21,631 nucleotides of DNA from Bacteroidota bacterium (GTDB lineage: Bacteria; Bacteroidota; Bacteroidia; Chitinophagales; Chitinophagaceae). Below the pieces are notes generated by a model. That model saw only the letters and a list, made by a program, of their open reading frames with translations, made no database searches and was not told the origin of the DNA. The stretch covers positions 1 through 21,631 of the forward strand of contig JAEVYV010000023.1 of the NCBI GenBank assembly GCA_023392575.1, in the 5' to 3' direction. The translations under genes were made by a program, and so were the position numbers. Within the stretch, counting starts at the first letter, position 1, and each line of letters starts with the position of its first letter. Shown piece by piece: positions 1-7,730 of the stretch.

Positions 1-21
1 AGTTTTCATAGGGTACGGATT

Positions 22-57
22 AAAAAAGGGCTAAGGTTTCTACCTAAGCCCATTTTT
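22..57 (-). terminator. Bidirectional rho-independent terminator
   Basis: Arms at 28-37 and 42-51 pair over 10 positions with one A-A mismatch around a TTCT loop. On the minus strand the hairpin is followed by six Ts (27 to 22), placing it about 40 nt after the stop codon of the DsbA-like gene. On the plus strand it is followed by ATTTTTATTT, so it could also stop a transcript arriving from left of the window. Confidence 0.75.
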
Positions 58-91
58 ATTTCAGACCTGTTGATTTTCGTCAACAGACAGA

Positions 92-664
92 TCAAGCTCT
101 TTTTCTTTCCCGTCCCTTTAAAGGCACAAATTGCGTCAACAGATCGTTGATGTACAGCCTGAAATTTTTTAAACTGGGTTCTTTTTCAAACCGCACCCCG
201 TTGATGAAAAAAGCCGGTATGTCTGTAACACCCAGAGACAGACCTTCTCTTAAATCGTCCTGTACGTACCAGCCGTAATCACTGTTGATGAGGCGATCCA
301 GGAATTTTTTATCCTGCACACCTACTTCTCTGGCGTAGGATTTTAAGCTGATCACACCCAGGCTTTGCCGGTGCCGGAACAGGTGTTGGTGCATTTCCCA
401 AAACTTGCCTTCCTGGGCGGCCCCTATGGCTGCTTCGGCGGCCTTGTGTGCTTTTTGATGCAGGCGGGTTAAGGGAAAATGACGGAAAACAAAATTGACC
501 TTTCCTTCAAATTCCGCCAACAAATGCACGATGGCATCATTGGCCCGGGCACAGGCCTCGCTTTCGTAATCACCAAACATAACGATCCGGACGGGTGCCA
601 AGGGGTCTCCAATGACAATGTCTTTGGAAGGGATGACAGGCGTTATTTCTTTTTGAATTTTCAT
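92..664 (-). CDS. DsbA-like thioredoxin-fold protein with altered active site
   Basis: A 190-residue protein with the DsbA/DSBA-like thioredoxin layout: an N-terminal strand followed by the active-site turn at residues 30-38 (F-G-D-Y-E-S-E-A-C), a helical insertion at about 65-140, and the cis-proline loop T-D-I-P150-A-F-F-I-N-G. Family members normally carry C-P-x-C in the turn. Here the first cysteine is Ser35 and only Cys38 remains, so ordinary disulfide oxidase chemistry is unlikely; a monothiol or structural role is inferred. No signal peptide is visible, so it is probably cytoplasmic. The ATG at 662-664 is the natural start. It lies 34 nt downstream of the receiver-like gene on the same strand, so the two are probably cotranscribed, ending at the hairpin at 22-57. 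Fold assignment is firm; function is not. Confidence 0.85.
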   Translation of the reverse strand: MKIQKEITPVIPSKDIVIGDPLAPVRIVMFGDYESEACARANDAIVHLLAEFEGKVNFVFRHFPLTRLHQKAHKAAEAAIGAAQEGKFWEMHQHLFRHRQSLGVISLKSYAREVGVQDKKFLDRLINSDYGWYVQDDLREGLSLGVTDIPAFFINGVRFEKEPSLKNFRLYINDLLTQFVPLKGRERKRA

Positions 665-698
665 GTTTTTCTTTTTGTTCAGGTTAATTGTCTCGCAG

Positions 699-1076
699 TT
701 AATTGGCGGAAAAGGGCGGCAGCAAACTCCAGGGGTTCAATTGCGAAGAGTCCAGCACCAGGTAGCGCTTGATCCGCTCATTTTTTTGACGGATGAAAAC
801 AGCGGCTACCTTGTTTTTTAGCTCCTGCAACGGCTCGCCTTTATACTTCAGCAGCTTCATGTCGGGTTGAAGAATGGGCAAGACGGCCAATAACTTCTTT
901 TGGTCAATAGCTGTTGAGGTATGATCAATAACCGCTAGGTCAAACAATTGGCGGTTGGCCAGTTCAATGGCTCTTTCCTCGCTGGGGGCAAATATGGTGT
1001 CAAATCCGGCCCAGTTATTTACGCTTTCATCCCTCAGCTGATGACCCGATACAATAAGTATGTTTTTTCTGTTCAT
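699..1076 (-). CDS. Receiver-like (CheY-fold) small protein
   Basis: A 125-residue protein if started at the ATG at 1074-1076; the open frame extends to a TTG at 1100, which seems less likely. The order of hydrophobic strands resembles a response-regulator receiver domain: N-I-L-I-V-S-G near the start, F-D-L-A-V-I-D-H in the middle (Asp at the usual phosphoacceptor position) and a lysine in L-L-K-Y-K about 35 residues later. The N-terminal acidic pair that binds Mg2+ in true receivers is absent (S-G-H replaces D-D), so phosphorylation is doubtful. There is no output domain. It sits 34 nt upstream of the DsbA-like gene on the same strand, probably in one operon. The receiver assignment is an inference from pattern only; a conserved hypothetical protein is the alternative. 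Confidence 0.6.
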   Translation of the reverse strand: MNRKNILIVSGHQLRDESVNNWAGFDTIFAPSEERAIELANRQLFDLAVIDHTSTAIDQKKLLAVLPILQPDMKLLKYKGEPLQELKNKVAAVFIRQKNERIKRYLVLDSSQLNPWSLLPPFSAN

Positions 1077-1100
1077 GTGCTTTGTTTTTAACCCCAACAA

Positions 1101-1404
1101 CTTCCCGGTTTATCCTATAAGGACAGATTGGCTGATCATTTCAATAAAGCAGCAGTAAGCAGGAAGGAGATGAGATAAAGATGCTTTGTTTAAGCAAAGA
1201 ACATGCTGCACCTGTTTTTATAGCGTTCCGGCAGACGTGGGGCGGCTTCATGCCTTGGTGTCGGCTAATGAATTGTTAAAAGGTGACCTTCCGTCACAAT
1301 ACCTGCGGTTGCACTGGGAATGTATAAATGCGGTTGAAGAAAACGCTGGGTGCGACGCAGTAGTCTGCTCCTTCGCCTGTGGCTATACTTGTTGAGGGAA
1401 CTCT
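1101..1404. other. Intergenic, no gene supported
   Basis: About 300 nt between the 3' end of the ketoacyl synthase gene and the receiver-like gene. Short open frames exist on both strands but have no recognisable protein content. The only structure noticed is a short inverted repeat (GTGAC, 5-nt gap, GTCAC, 1283-1297). Its 7-nt core between TGA and TCA does not fit the 6-nt spacing of a CRP box. Confidence 0.5.
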
Positions 1405-2463
1405 TTACCACTTGAGCAAAGCACTGGCCCAGGTAAAACCACTGCCAAAAGCCGCCAGGCAAACCAGATCACCTTTGGCTATTTTTCCTTCCTGCCAGGC
1501 CTCGCACAAGGCAATGGGAATAGAAGCCGCGGTGGTGTTGCCGTAGCGCTGAATATTGTTGTATACCTGATCGTCTTTTAAGCCCAGCTTTTGCTGGATG
1601 TACTGGCTGATGCGCAGGTTGGCCTGGTGGGGTACCAGCAGATTGAGGTCCGATGGCTGGAAACCGTTTTTCTCCAGGGCTTCTGTGATCACCTCGGGGA
1701 ACTTCACCACTGCTTTTTTAAACACTGTTGTCTGTCCATCCATGTTTGGGAAGAGTTGTCCTTTTTCCACCATGGCGTGGCTCATAAACATTTGCGCCAC
1801 GTCTGCCTGGTCAAAATCAGCCAGTCCTTCTTTCCAATGATTGGCATGGGTACCCGGATTGTACATGGCCAGCACTTCGGCCTCCGAGCCATCGCTGTGC
1901 AAATGGGTGCTTAGGATGCCGCGATCGGCTTCTTCGGTGGGTTGCAGCACCACGGCACCGGCACCATCGCCAAAGATCACCGATACATGGCGGCCTCTGG
2001 TACTCATGTCCAGTCCAAACGAATGTTTTTCGCTGCCAATAACCAGGATGTTTTGATACATGCCGGTTTTAATAAACTGGTCGGCAACGCTTAAGGCATA
2101 AACAAAGCCGCTGCACTGGTTGCGGATGTCCAGGGCGCCAATCTCCCTCATGCCCATAGCCCGTTGCACCAATACCCCGCAGCCCGGAAAATAATAATCC
2201 GGCGAAAGGGTGGCAAATACAATAAAGTCGATGTCGCTGGCGGTAACGCCGGCTCTTTCCATGGCTATTTTGGCGGCTTCCACACCCATGGTGGTGGTGG
2301 TTTCCCCCGTCCGGTCGGCAAAGCGACGCTCCCTGATGCCGGTGCGTTCCTGTATCCAGGCATCGCTGGTATCCATGTATTGGGTCAGATCATCGTTGGT
2401 ATAAACATTCTTTGGAACATACATGCCGATACCGGCAATAACAGATCGGGGCATAGCAATCAT
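1405..2463 (-). CDS. fabH: 3-oxoacyl-ACP synthase III (KAS III, FabH family)
   Basis: A 352-residue thiolase-fold enzyme of the FabH family, which condenses an acyl-CoA starter with malonyl-ACP to begin fatty acid synthesis. The full catalytic triad is visible: Cys117 in N-Q-C-S-G-F, His279 in V-P-H-Q-A-N, and Asn309 in Y-G-N-T-T-A-A-S. The family glycine motifs F-G-D-G-A-G-A (165-170) and A-F-G-S-G-F-T-W near the C terminus are intact. It is about 35 residues longer than E. coli FabH (317), mainly through an insertion near residues 200-245. Bacteroidota often carry several KAS III paralogues, so this copy may serve branched-chain, aryl-polyene or another specialised lipid rather than housekeeping synthesis; no fab or pigment neighbours are present to decide. 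Two ATGs (2463 and 2454) are possible starts. It stands alone, separated from the gene upstream by a strong terminator. Confidence 0.93.
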   Translation of the reverse strand: MIAMPRSVIAGIGMYVPKNVYTNDDLTQYMDTSDAWIQERTGIRERRFADRTGETTTTMGVEAAKIAMERAGVTASDIDFIVFATLSPDYYFPGCGVLVQRAMGMREIGALDIRNQCSGFVYALSVADQFIKTGMYQNILVIGSEKHSFGLDMSTRGRHVSVIFGDGAGAVVLQPTEEADRGILSTHLHSDGSEAEVLAMYNPGTHANHWKEGLADFDQADVAQMFMSHAMVEKGQLFPNMDGQTTVFKKAVVKFPEVITEALEKNGFQPSDLNLLVPHQANLRISQYIQQKLGLKDDQVYNNIQRYGNTTAASIPIALCEAWQEGKIAKGDLVCLAAFGSGFTWASALLKW

Positions 2464-2526
2464 TTATTAAAACCGGCTGCAATTTCCTGTTTATCTTTTG
2501 AATAATGAAATCAGCGGCCGCCGGAT

Positions 2527-2555
2527 AAAAAAAGGCTGCCTGGACAAGCAGCCTT
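2527..2555 (-). terminator. Rho-independent terminator of the T9SS protein gene
   Basis: Perfect 8-bp stem (AAGGCTGC at 2532-2539 with GCAGCCTT at 2548-2555) and 8-nt loop. Read on the minus strand it is followed by a run of seven Ts (2533 to 2527). It begins 25 nt after the stop codon of the large secreted protein gene and insulates the ketoacyl synthase gene downstream. Confidence 0.88.
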
Positions 2556-2579
2556 GGACCACAACAACCGAAATGCAAA

Positions 2580-5500
2580 TCATTCAAACAGCAGCTTGTG
2601 TATCTGCGATGTATGGGTGTGGGTGTTCGTGATTTTTAACAGATACATTCCCGGTTGTGCCGCGGCAGGTCTGTTCAAATGCAACGTCGTGGTTGTAATT
2701 TTTTTCAGCTCGGTGGAGTGGACCACCTGTCCGGCAGGGTTGATCCATTCCAGCCGGTAATCGGTTGGGGTGTCAGCCGCTATGGAAACCGTCAGTTTTT
2801 CTTTGACCGGGTTGGGATATATTTTGATGGATGTGCCGCCTGCGTTGAGACGGACTTCATTTGAATATTCGGTTTTGCCGGCATACACCACCTTCAGCCG
2901 GTACAGGTTCAGTCCACTTTGGGGGTGGGTATCGTGAAAAATATAGCGGTTGCTGGTTTGCGCTGCTATTTGGCCGATGGGCAGATAGCCCGCATCCGAC
3001 GTGCCTTTTCGCTCCACCACATAGTGCTTTATATCTGCCGGGCTGGAATGACTCCACGACAACTGGTGAACACTGCCTGTTTTTTGGGCGTGCAGCCGGA
3101 GGGAAGAAGGCAATACCTCCATACCGCAACTGCCGTCCAGCCGAAAATAGGAAAGCCGTGTGATGCAGCCGTCGTTCAGGGTCATTTTGCACACATACAG
3201 GCCCGATTGTTCCGGTACAAAAAAAGGCAGGTTGTATGATGCGCCGCTGCTGACCTGTGTGCTGTCGGTAGGCGAGTTCTTTCGGTACCAGGCATAGCTG
3301 GCATTGGAGATGTTGTCGACAGACAGGGTGATGTTCCGGTAAAAACAACTATCCGAAGCCGTTACCGAAACATTTTGCAGCGGCAATACGCTGACATCAC
3401 TCAAGGTGGCATTGCCGCAGGCATCCACAGTTCTTAACCGGACCAGCGAATAGGTCGTGCCGGTATTGATGTTGAAGACCGGGCTGTTTTGCGGCCCCGT
3501 GGTGATGGCCGGGGCGGAAGGCATGCTTCCGATGATCTGGAATGAATAGGGACCCACACCGCCGGCCACATCGGCGCCCAGGCTAAAGCTGTTGTTGTCG
3601 CACTGGTAAATGGCCGATTGTCCCTGGCTGGGGTAGGCATAGGGTGGAATCAATACGGTGTCGTACAATTTGCTGTTGCACACCGACTGGGTGTACTCCA
3701 CAATGTATTCTGCCGGTTCCAGGTCGGCAAACGTATAGGTGCTGCCCGACAGGGAAGAGTAATTTCTGGCAAAGCCGGCTCCGTTCTTTTTAATGATTCT
3801 GGGAAGGACGGAGTGGTGGTTGGTGCTGGTGGTTACCCGCAGGTCGCCGGCACCGTTTAGCCAGGCGGAGCTGGGGCACTTGGCTCTAACCGAAACCGCT
3901 TTGGTTACCAGGTTGGCATCCGGTGTGATGGCCGCAGAGTCCTTATTGCCGCAATGGTCGGTTCCAACCACTTTGTACTGCGTTGCGGGTGGCAGTGCGG
4001 GCAGCTCCATACGGAAAGGGTTAGTAGGGGTGGTGGCGTGATGAACCAACGAACCATCCGGGTGATACACGTCCACCGTGTAGGGTGCATTGCCGTTGGC
4101 AAACTGGATGTCTATAAAAGCGCTTCCAATGGTGCATGATTTGGAAGTGGAAAGGGAAAGGCCTCTTGTTGGTGTAAAAGTGGCGCAGGCCTTCAGGCGG
4201 GTACCGGTGCAGCCGTCCTCCACGACCACACAGTAGGTGCCGTAAGGATAATTGCTGAAGGTGCCGGTATTGTTGCAGGCAAGCAAATTATCGTTGGCAT
4301 CGTAAAGGCAATAGCTGGGCGAGGTGAGGTTGGATCCTGTAGCCTGGAAGGAAACCGTGGAACAGGTAGAACCCAACAACTGCAAGCTGTTGCTGAGACT
4401 GGGTGGTGGCTGCGTCTCGGAAAAACACCGGGTGATGGTGGTGTCGTAGCAGGAATTCACCACTTTGATGCAGTAGGCTCCGTAGGCAAGGTTGTTGAAC
4501 ACGCCGGTGGCGTTGCAATCCACCAGCGCATCGTTTGCATCGTAAATGCAGTATTGCGGATTGGTCAGATTGGTCTGCCCCGTGATGGCTGCCGTGAACG
4601 TGTTGCACTGCTTGTTGGATGTCTGCACACTGCCGGCAACCGAAGGCACCGGTCTTGCAGAACCAAAACAGACAGGGGCTGTTGTGTCGCCGCAAGAAAC
4701 GGTCCGGATGCAGTAATTACCGTGCTCGAGGCCGGGAAACACACCGGTATTGTTGCAGGTTAACCGGTTGCCCTGGGCGTCATACAAACAATATGTCGGG
4801 TTTACCAGATTGTTTCCCGATGCACTGACCGTAAAGGTGCTGCAGGTAGAACCCGTAATGTTATAGCTGGTCAGCGTTGCCACAGGTCTGCTCACCGTGA
4901 AGCATCTTGTTATGGTGGTATCGGCGCAACTGTTGGCGATTCGTATGCAATAAGAACCATAGGGAACATTGTTGAACACTCCGGAGCTATTGCATTCCAT
5001 GAGCGCATTGGACGCATCGTAAAGACAGTAGTTGGCGCCGCTAAGATTTTGTTTGCCGGTTATGGTGGCGGTAAACGTGGAGCAGTTTTGACCGGAAATG
5101 CCTACCGGGCTGTTTACCGAAGGCACGGCCCGGGCGGCTGTAAAACAACGGGTAATGACCGTGTCGTAGCACAGGTCAATGGCCCGGATGCAGTAATTGC
5201 CATAAGACAGATTGGGGAACACGCCGGTTTGATTGCAGGCTATTTGCACGTTGTTGTTATCGTACAGGCAAAACTCGGGGTTGGTCAGGTTTTGCCCGGT
5301 AATGGAAGCCGTAAAACTGGTGCAGCCCAAATTGCTCAGCGATGCGTTGTTCAGTGAAGGCTTCAGGGAGGCGGGCAGGTTCCAGACAGAGGATTGAATA
5401 TTGCCGCAGCCATCTCTGGCTACCACGGTCAGGTTTCGGCGCTTGCCGATCAAAACCCGGAAGCTGTGTGCGGAAGACCATACCGTATCGCCGGGGCTCC

Positions 5501-6197
5501 GCACCACCCCATAGGCAAAGCCGCTTAGTGCCCCTCCCGAGGTATTGCTGTTGCCCTTGTTGTCGCTCACCTTGACAAAAACATCAGCGCTGTCGCAGTC
5601 TGCACGGGTAACGCTGAACTGATCGAACCACCAGCTATAGTTTTCAATCGTAACGGCCCTTACCTGTATGCCACCACAGGAATCGGTTAACTGTACGTAA
5701 TACTCGCCGCTGGTAAGGCCGGTGAAGGTTCCCGTTGCATTGCTGGTTCCTACATGCGATGGGGAGGGGGCAATAATGGTATAGACAAACGGCGAACGGC
5801 CGTTCTGTACATTGAGGGCAGAAATGGCGCCATCCTTGCCGGCGCAGGTGGCGTCTGTTTTAGTAAGCTGAAAGCGGGGGTCCTGATAGCTGCCCGGTAC
5901 CAATGCATTGACCAGTTCTTTGACGCAACCGTTGCCCACATCGGTGACCCGGATGGTATAATGCCCTCCCGGCAACCCGGTAATGATATGGGAAGACGTG
6001 ACCGGGGTGTGTACCGGACCAATGGCTTCGTAGTTGAAGTTGCCCGAACCACCCGTAACACTCACGGTTAGGGAGCCCGTGGCCACGCACCGCGATTCTG
6101 TGGCCGTATAGGTAACGGTCATGGAGCTACAGTCCTGGGCCGCAGACACCGAGTAAATAAAAAGCAGGGAAAGTAAGAAGTAGACGTTTACTTTCAT
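2580..6197 (-). CDS. Large secreted repeat protein with T9SS C-terminal sorting domain
   Basis: A 1205-residue protein starting at the ATG at 6195-6197; an in-frame TTG lies six codons upstream. Visible parts in order: a signal peptide (residues 1-20, K-V-N-V-Y-F-L-L-S-L-L-F then A-A-Q); two SprB-like segments (about 25-190); five tandem Cys-rich units of about 80 residues (about 290-680); a middle region with immunoglobulin-like or PKD-like strands, including an S-Y-A-W-Y-R-K segment; a fibronectin-like stretch (S-P-A-D-I-K-H-Y-V-V-E-R-K); and a terminal type A sorting domain beginning I-K-I-Y-P-N-P (about 1125-1205). The last is the signal for export and anchoring by the type IX secretion system. 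No enzymatic motif is seen, so an adhesin or cell-surface structural role is inferred. SprB-like segments are known from gliding adhesins, but this protein is much smaller than SprB. It is monocistronic, with its own terminator. Confidence 0.92.
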   Translation of the reverse strand: MKVNVYFLLSLLFIYSVSAAQDCSSMTVTYTATESRCVATGSLTVSVTGGSGNFNYEAIGPVHTPVTSSHIITGLPGGHYTIRVTDVGNGCVKELVNALVPGSYQDPRFQLTKTDATCAGKDGAISALNVQNGRSPFVYTIIAPSPSHVGTSNATGTFTGLTSGEYYVQLTDSCGGIQVRAVTIENYSWWFDQFSVTRADCDSADVFVKVSDNKGNSNTSGGALSGFAYGVVRSPGDTVWSSAHSFRVLIGKRRNLTVVARDGCGNIQSSVWNLPASLKPSLNNASLSNLGCTSFTASITGQNLTNPEFCLYDNNNVQIACNQTGVFPNLSYGNYCIRAIDLCYDTVITRCFTAARAVPSVNSPVGISGQNCSTFTATITGKQNLSGANYCLYDASNALMECNSSGVFNNVPYGSYCIRIANSCADTTITRCFTVSRPVATLTSYNITGSTCSTFTVSASGNNLVNPTYCLYDAQGNRLTCNNTGVFPGLEHGNYCIRTVSCGDTTAPVCFGSARPVPSVAGSVQTSNKQCNTFTAAITGQTNLTNPQYCIYDANDALVDCNATGVFNNLAYGAYCIKVVNSCYDTTITRCFSETQPPPSLSNSLQLLGSTCSTVSFQATGSNLTSPSYCLYDANDNLLACNNTGTFSNYPYGTYCVVVEDGCTGTRLKACATFTPTRGLSLSTSKSCTIGSAFIDIQFANGNAPYTVDVYHPDGSLVHHATTPTNPFRMELPALPPATQYKVVGTDHCGNKDSAAITPDANLVTKAVSVRAKCPSSAWLNGAGDLRVTTSTNHHSVLPRIIKKNGAGFARNYSSLSGSTYTFADLEPAEYIVEYTQSVCNSKLYDTVLIPPYAYPSQGQSAIYQCDNNSFSLGADVAGGVGPYSFQIIGSMPSAPAITTGPQNSPVFNINTGTTYSLVRLRTVDACGNATLSDVSVLPLQNVSVTASDSCFYRNITLSVDNISNASYAWYRKNSPTDSTQVSSGASYNLPFFVPEQSGLYVCKMTLNDGCITRLSYFRLDGSCGMEVLPSSLRLHAQKTGSVHQLSWSHSSPADIKHYVVERKGTSDAGYLPIGQIAAQTSNRYIFHDTHPQSGLNLYRLKVVYAGKTEYSNEVRLNAGGTSIKIYPNPVKEKLTVSIAADTPTDYRLEWINPAGQVVHSTELKKITTTTLHLNRPAAAQPGMYLLKITNTHTHTSQIHKLLFE
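4150..5330 (-). repeat. Five tandem ~240-bp coding repeats (Cys-rich ~80-residue units)
   Basis: Within the secreted protein, the first cysteine of each unit falls near 5327, 5083, 4843, 4604 and 4363, a period of about 240 bp. Each unit follows the same plan: C-x-T/S-F-T/S, then Y-C-L/I-Y-D, then C-N-x-T/S-G-V/T-F, then Y/H-G-x-Y-C, then a lone C, then a final C in most units within T-I-T-R-C-F or a variant. That is about six cysteines per unit, suggesting three disulfides (inference). Units differ enough at DNA level to be old duplications rather than recent copies. Unit 5 has the most divergent C-terminal part. Confidence 0.85.
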
Positions 6198-6275
6198 AGG
6201 ATTGGATTTTATCAACAGTCATTCTTTTCCCCAAAACGATCCCTCAGACCGGCAAGGTCAAAGAAAGTGATTTTT

Positions 6276-6310
6276 CAAACATAAAACAATCGTACTACTA
6301 CCCCTAAAAA
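6276..6310 (-). promoter_or_regulatory. Candidate Bacteroidota promoter for the T9SS protein gene
   Basis: On the minus strand 6283-6276 reads TATGTTTG, an exact match to the Bacteroidota -7 consensus TAnnTTTG, about 80 nt before the ATG. At the expected -33 distance there is only a T-rich stretch (TTTTTTAG), not a clear TTTG, so the call is moderate. Confidence 0.4.
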
Positions 6311-6547
6311 AGAGTGGTTCTTGGCAGGGAAATACGTATAAAGTATTAGCACTGATTCATGAATATATGCTACTAAAATCTGGTCTTGCCCCCGGCAACA
6401 GTTGGGGGCTGCATCTAATCTTCGGCTAGCCGAAGTTGTTCCATTTTCCCCCTAAGCCGTGCTGAAAAGAAAAATGTTCAATAGGTGTATATGCTTATTT
6501 GTATTTGGGTTGTTTTACCTAGTGAACGCAGGCTTTCAGGCGGAAGC

Positions 6548-6578
6548 TTTTGTATTTCATTTTGGCCGCTTAGTTTTC
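6548..6578 (+). promoter_or_regulatory. Weak candidate promoter for the glycine-zipper lipoprotein
   Basis: TTTTG at 6548-6552 and TAGTTTTC at 6571-6578 (one mismatch to TAnnTTTG) are 18 bp apart, close to the Bacteroidota spacing, and end 30 nt before the ATG at 6609. This is a consensus comparison only. Confidence 0.3.
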
Positions 6579-6608
6579 CGCTTTAATTGTTAACCCAAAG
6601 AAGAACCC

Positions 6609-7121
6609 ATGAGATTGAGACACGTACTATTCATTACTGCCATTGCAGCAACGGCCTGCAACAGCAAGCCACAGGCATCCTCCACAGACAACCATTCAAA
6701 GCTGGCCGATTCCATTCGCCTGGCAACCGATACGGCCGGACTGGCCGAGTACCAGCAGTGGAAGGCCCAAAACGAGCTGGCTGCTCAAAACGCCGAAGGG
6801 GAAAAACAAAACACCGGAGCTGCCAAGCAAAATGCAGCCGTGGCCCAGCCGGCAAAAACCAAGGCCAAAGCTTCGAACAATTCCGTGGCCGATGCACCTT
6901 CGGGTTCGGCTTCTTCTGGATCCGGTACAACAGCCAACGAAAAGAAAGGCTGGAGTAAAACCGCCAAAGGCGCCGTCATTGGCGGTGCGGTGGGTGCTGG
7001 CGCCGGGGCCATCATCAATAAAAAGAACCGGGCAGCGGGGGCCGTTATTGGCGGAGCCGTTGGTGCCGGTGCCGGTGCGGTGATCGGGCACGATATGGAT
7101 AAAAAAGACGGACGTCATTAA
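6609..7121 (+). CDS. Glycine-zipper lipoprotein
   Basis: A 170-residue protein with a lipoprotein signal peptide ending A-T-A-C17, a low-complexity Ala/Gln/Lys/Ser-rich linker (about 18-110), then two near-identical glycine-zipper segments (G-A-V-I-G-G-A-V-G-A-G-A-G-A, about 120-135 and 144-160) separated by the charged turn N-K-K-N-R-A-A. The protein ends in a charged tail, H-D-M-D-K-K-D. This is the YMGG / glycine-zipper two-transmembrane pattern found in envelope stress proteins and OmpA-associated lipoproteins. The segments probably form a membrane hairpin or oligomerise; the exact role is unknown. The ATG follows a purine-rich stretch (AAAGAAGAA). It stands alone and is followed by a strong terminator at 7143-7169. 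Confidence 0.88.
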   Translation: MRLRHVLFITAIAATACNSKPQASSTDNHSKLADSIRLATDTAGLAEYQQWKAQNELAAQNAEGEKQNTGAAKQNAAVAQPAKTKAKASNNSVADAPSGSASSGSGTTANEKKGWSKTAKGAVIGGAVGAGAGAIINKKNRAAGAVIGGAVGAGAGAVIGHDMDKKDGRH

Positions 7122-7142
7122 GAGCTTATCAAGAGCTATAGA

Positions 7143-7169
7143 GCGCAGCCACAGGGCTGCGCTTTTTTT
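7143..7169 (+). terminator. Rho-independent terminator
   Basis: Perfect 8-bp stem (GCGCAGCC 7143-7150, loop ACAG, GGCTGCGC 7155-7162) followed by seven Ts (7163-7169), 21 nt after the stop codon of the glycine-zipper lipoprotein. The same hairpin lies just beyond the minus-strand gene ending at 7175, but without a T-run in that direction. Confidence 0.92.
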
Positions 7170-7174
7170 ATGCC

Positions 7175-7501
7175 TTAATCGCAGGGCCCCATGCCCAGAA
7201 AGCAAGGCATCCGGTCAAGGATCATGCTGACCCAGGCTCCTGCCAGCAGGAGCAAAACCACGATCCTTGCCAAAAGCCCCAGGCGGGAAGCCCTGATGAC
7301 ATAGCCTTCCCGCAGATCCCGTTCAATGGGCATTAGAACCAGGATAAAGATCACGGGTAACAGCCACAACATGCCAAACAGCAGTATGGGGAAATTGTGC
7401 CGGAAGTTTTGCCTGTTGATCAGTTCCAGGCCCATAAACGGAAGCACAAGAAGGATGCTGATAAGCGCAGGTGTTTTGAGGGTGGTAAAAATGTTTTTCA
7501 T
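7175..7501 (-). CDS. Small integral membrane protein (three TM segments)
   Basis: A 108-residue hydrophobic protein with three predicted membrane segments: about 12-28 (A-L-I-S-I-L-L-V-L-P), 38-57 (F-P-I-L-L-F-G-M-L-W-L-L) and 74-95 (L-L-A-R-I-V-V-L-L-L-L-A-G-A-W). A charged loop, P-I-E-R-D-L-R-E-G-Y, separates the second and third. The start M-K-N-I-F-T-T-L-K-T-P is typical of an inner-membrane protein. No family is recognised and no functional residue stands out. It has no close same-strand partner. Coding status is well supported by its composition. Confidence 0.75.
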   Translation of the reverse strand: MKNIFTTLKTPALISILLVLPFMGLELINRQNFRHNFPILLFGMLWLLPVIFILVLMPIERDLREGYVIRASRLGLLARIVVLLLLAGAWVSMILDRMPCFLGMGPCD

Positions 7502-7730
7502 ACCCTTTCGCTTAAATGGTTAACAGAAGTGTGCCCGCCCGTGCAGGCCCATGTTTTCACCACAAATATCCCAATAAACTAAAATCGGAGCACAGTGGTT
7601 CTAAAGCAGAGCAATGCGGTAAACCTGTGCCGGGGCTGAATTACAAGAGCATAAGCCAATTGCTTCTTGCAGAAAGATTCTGTTGGTTTTCTATTTCCGA
7701 TCCGCAAAACAATTTGATGCAATACGGGTT

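Larger units (their letters stand above)
6198..6608. other. Divergent intergenic region with two inverted repeats
   Basis: About 410 nt between the divergent T9SS protein gene and the glycine-zipper lipoprotein gene. Besides candidate promoters it holds a perfect 16-bp palindrome, CTTCGGCTAGCCGAAG (6420-6435), and a GC-rich hairpin (GCCCCC 6388-6393 with GGGGGC 6404-6409). Neither is followed by a T-run on either strand, so they look like protein-binding or RNA structures rather than terminators. No open frame here looks coding. Confidence 0.5.

Noticed and set aside
1186..1395. Short Cys-rich plus-strand open frame
   Set aside because: No family resemblance, no promoter or upstream signal, and composition like non-coding DNA.
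2655..6090. Many long open frames antisense or shifted within the T9SS protein gene
   Set aside because: They are shadows of a repetitive, GC-rich coding region; none has protein-like composition or a plausible start.
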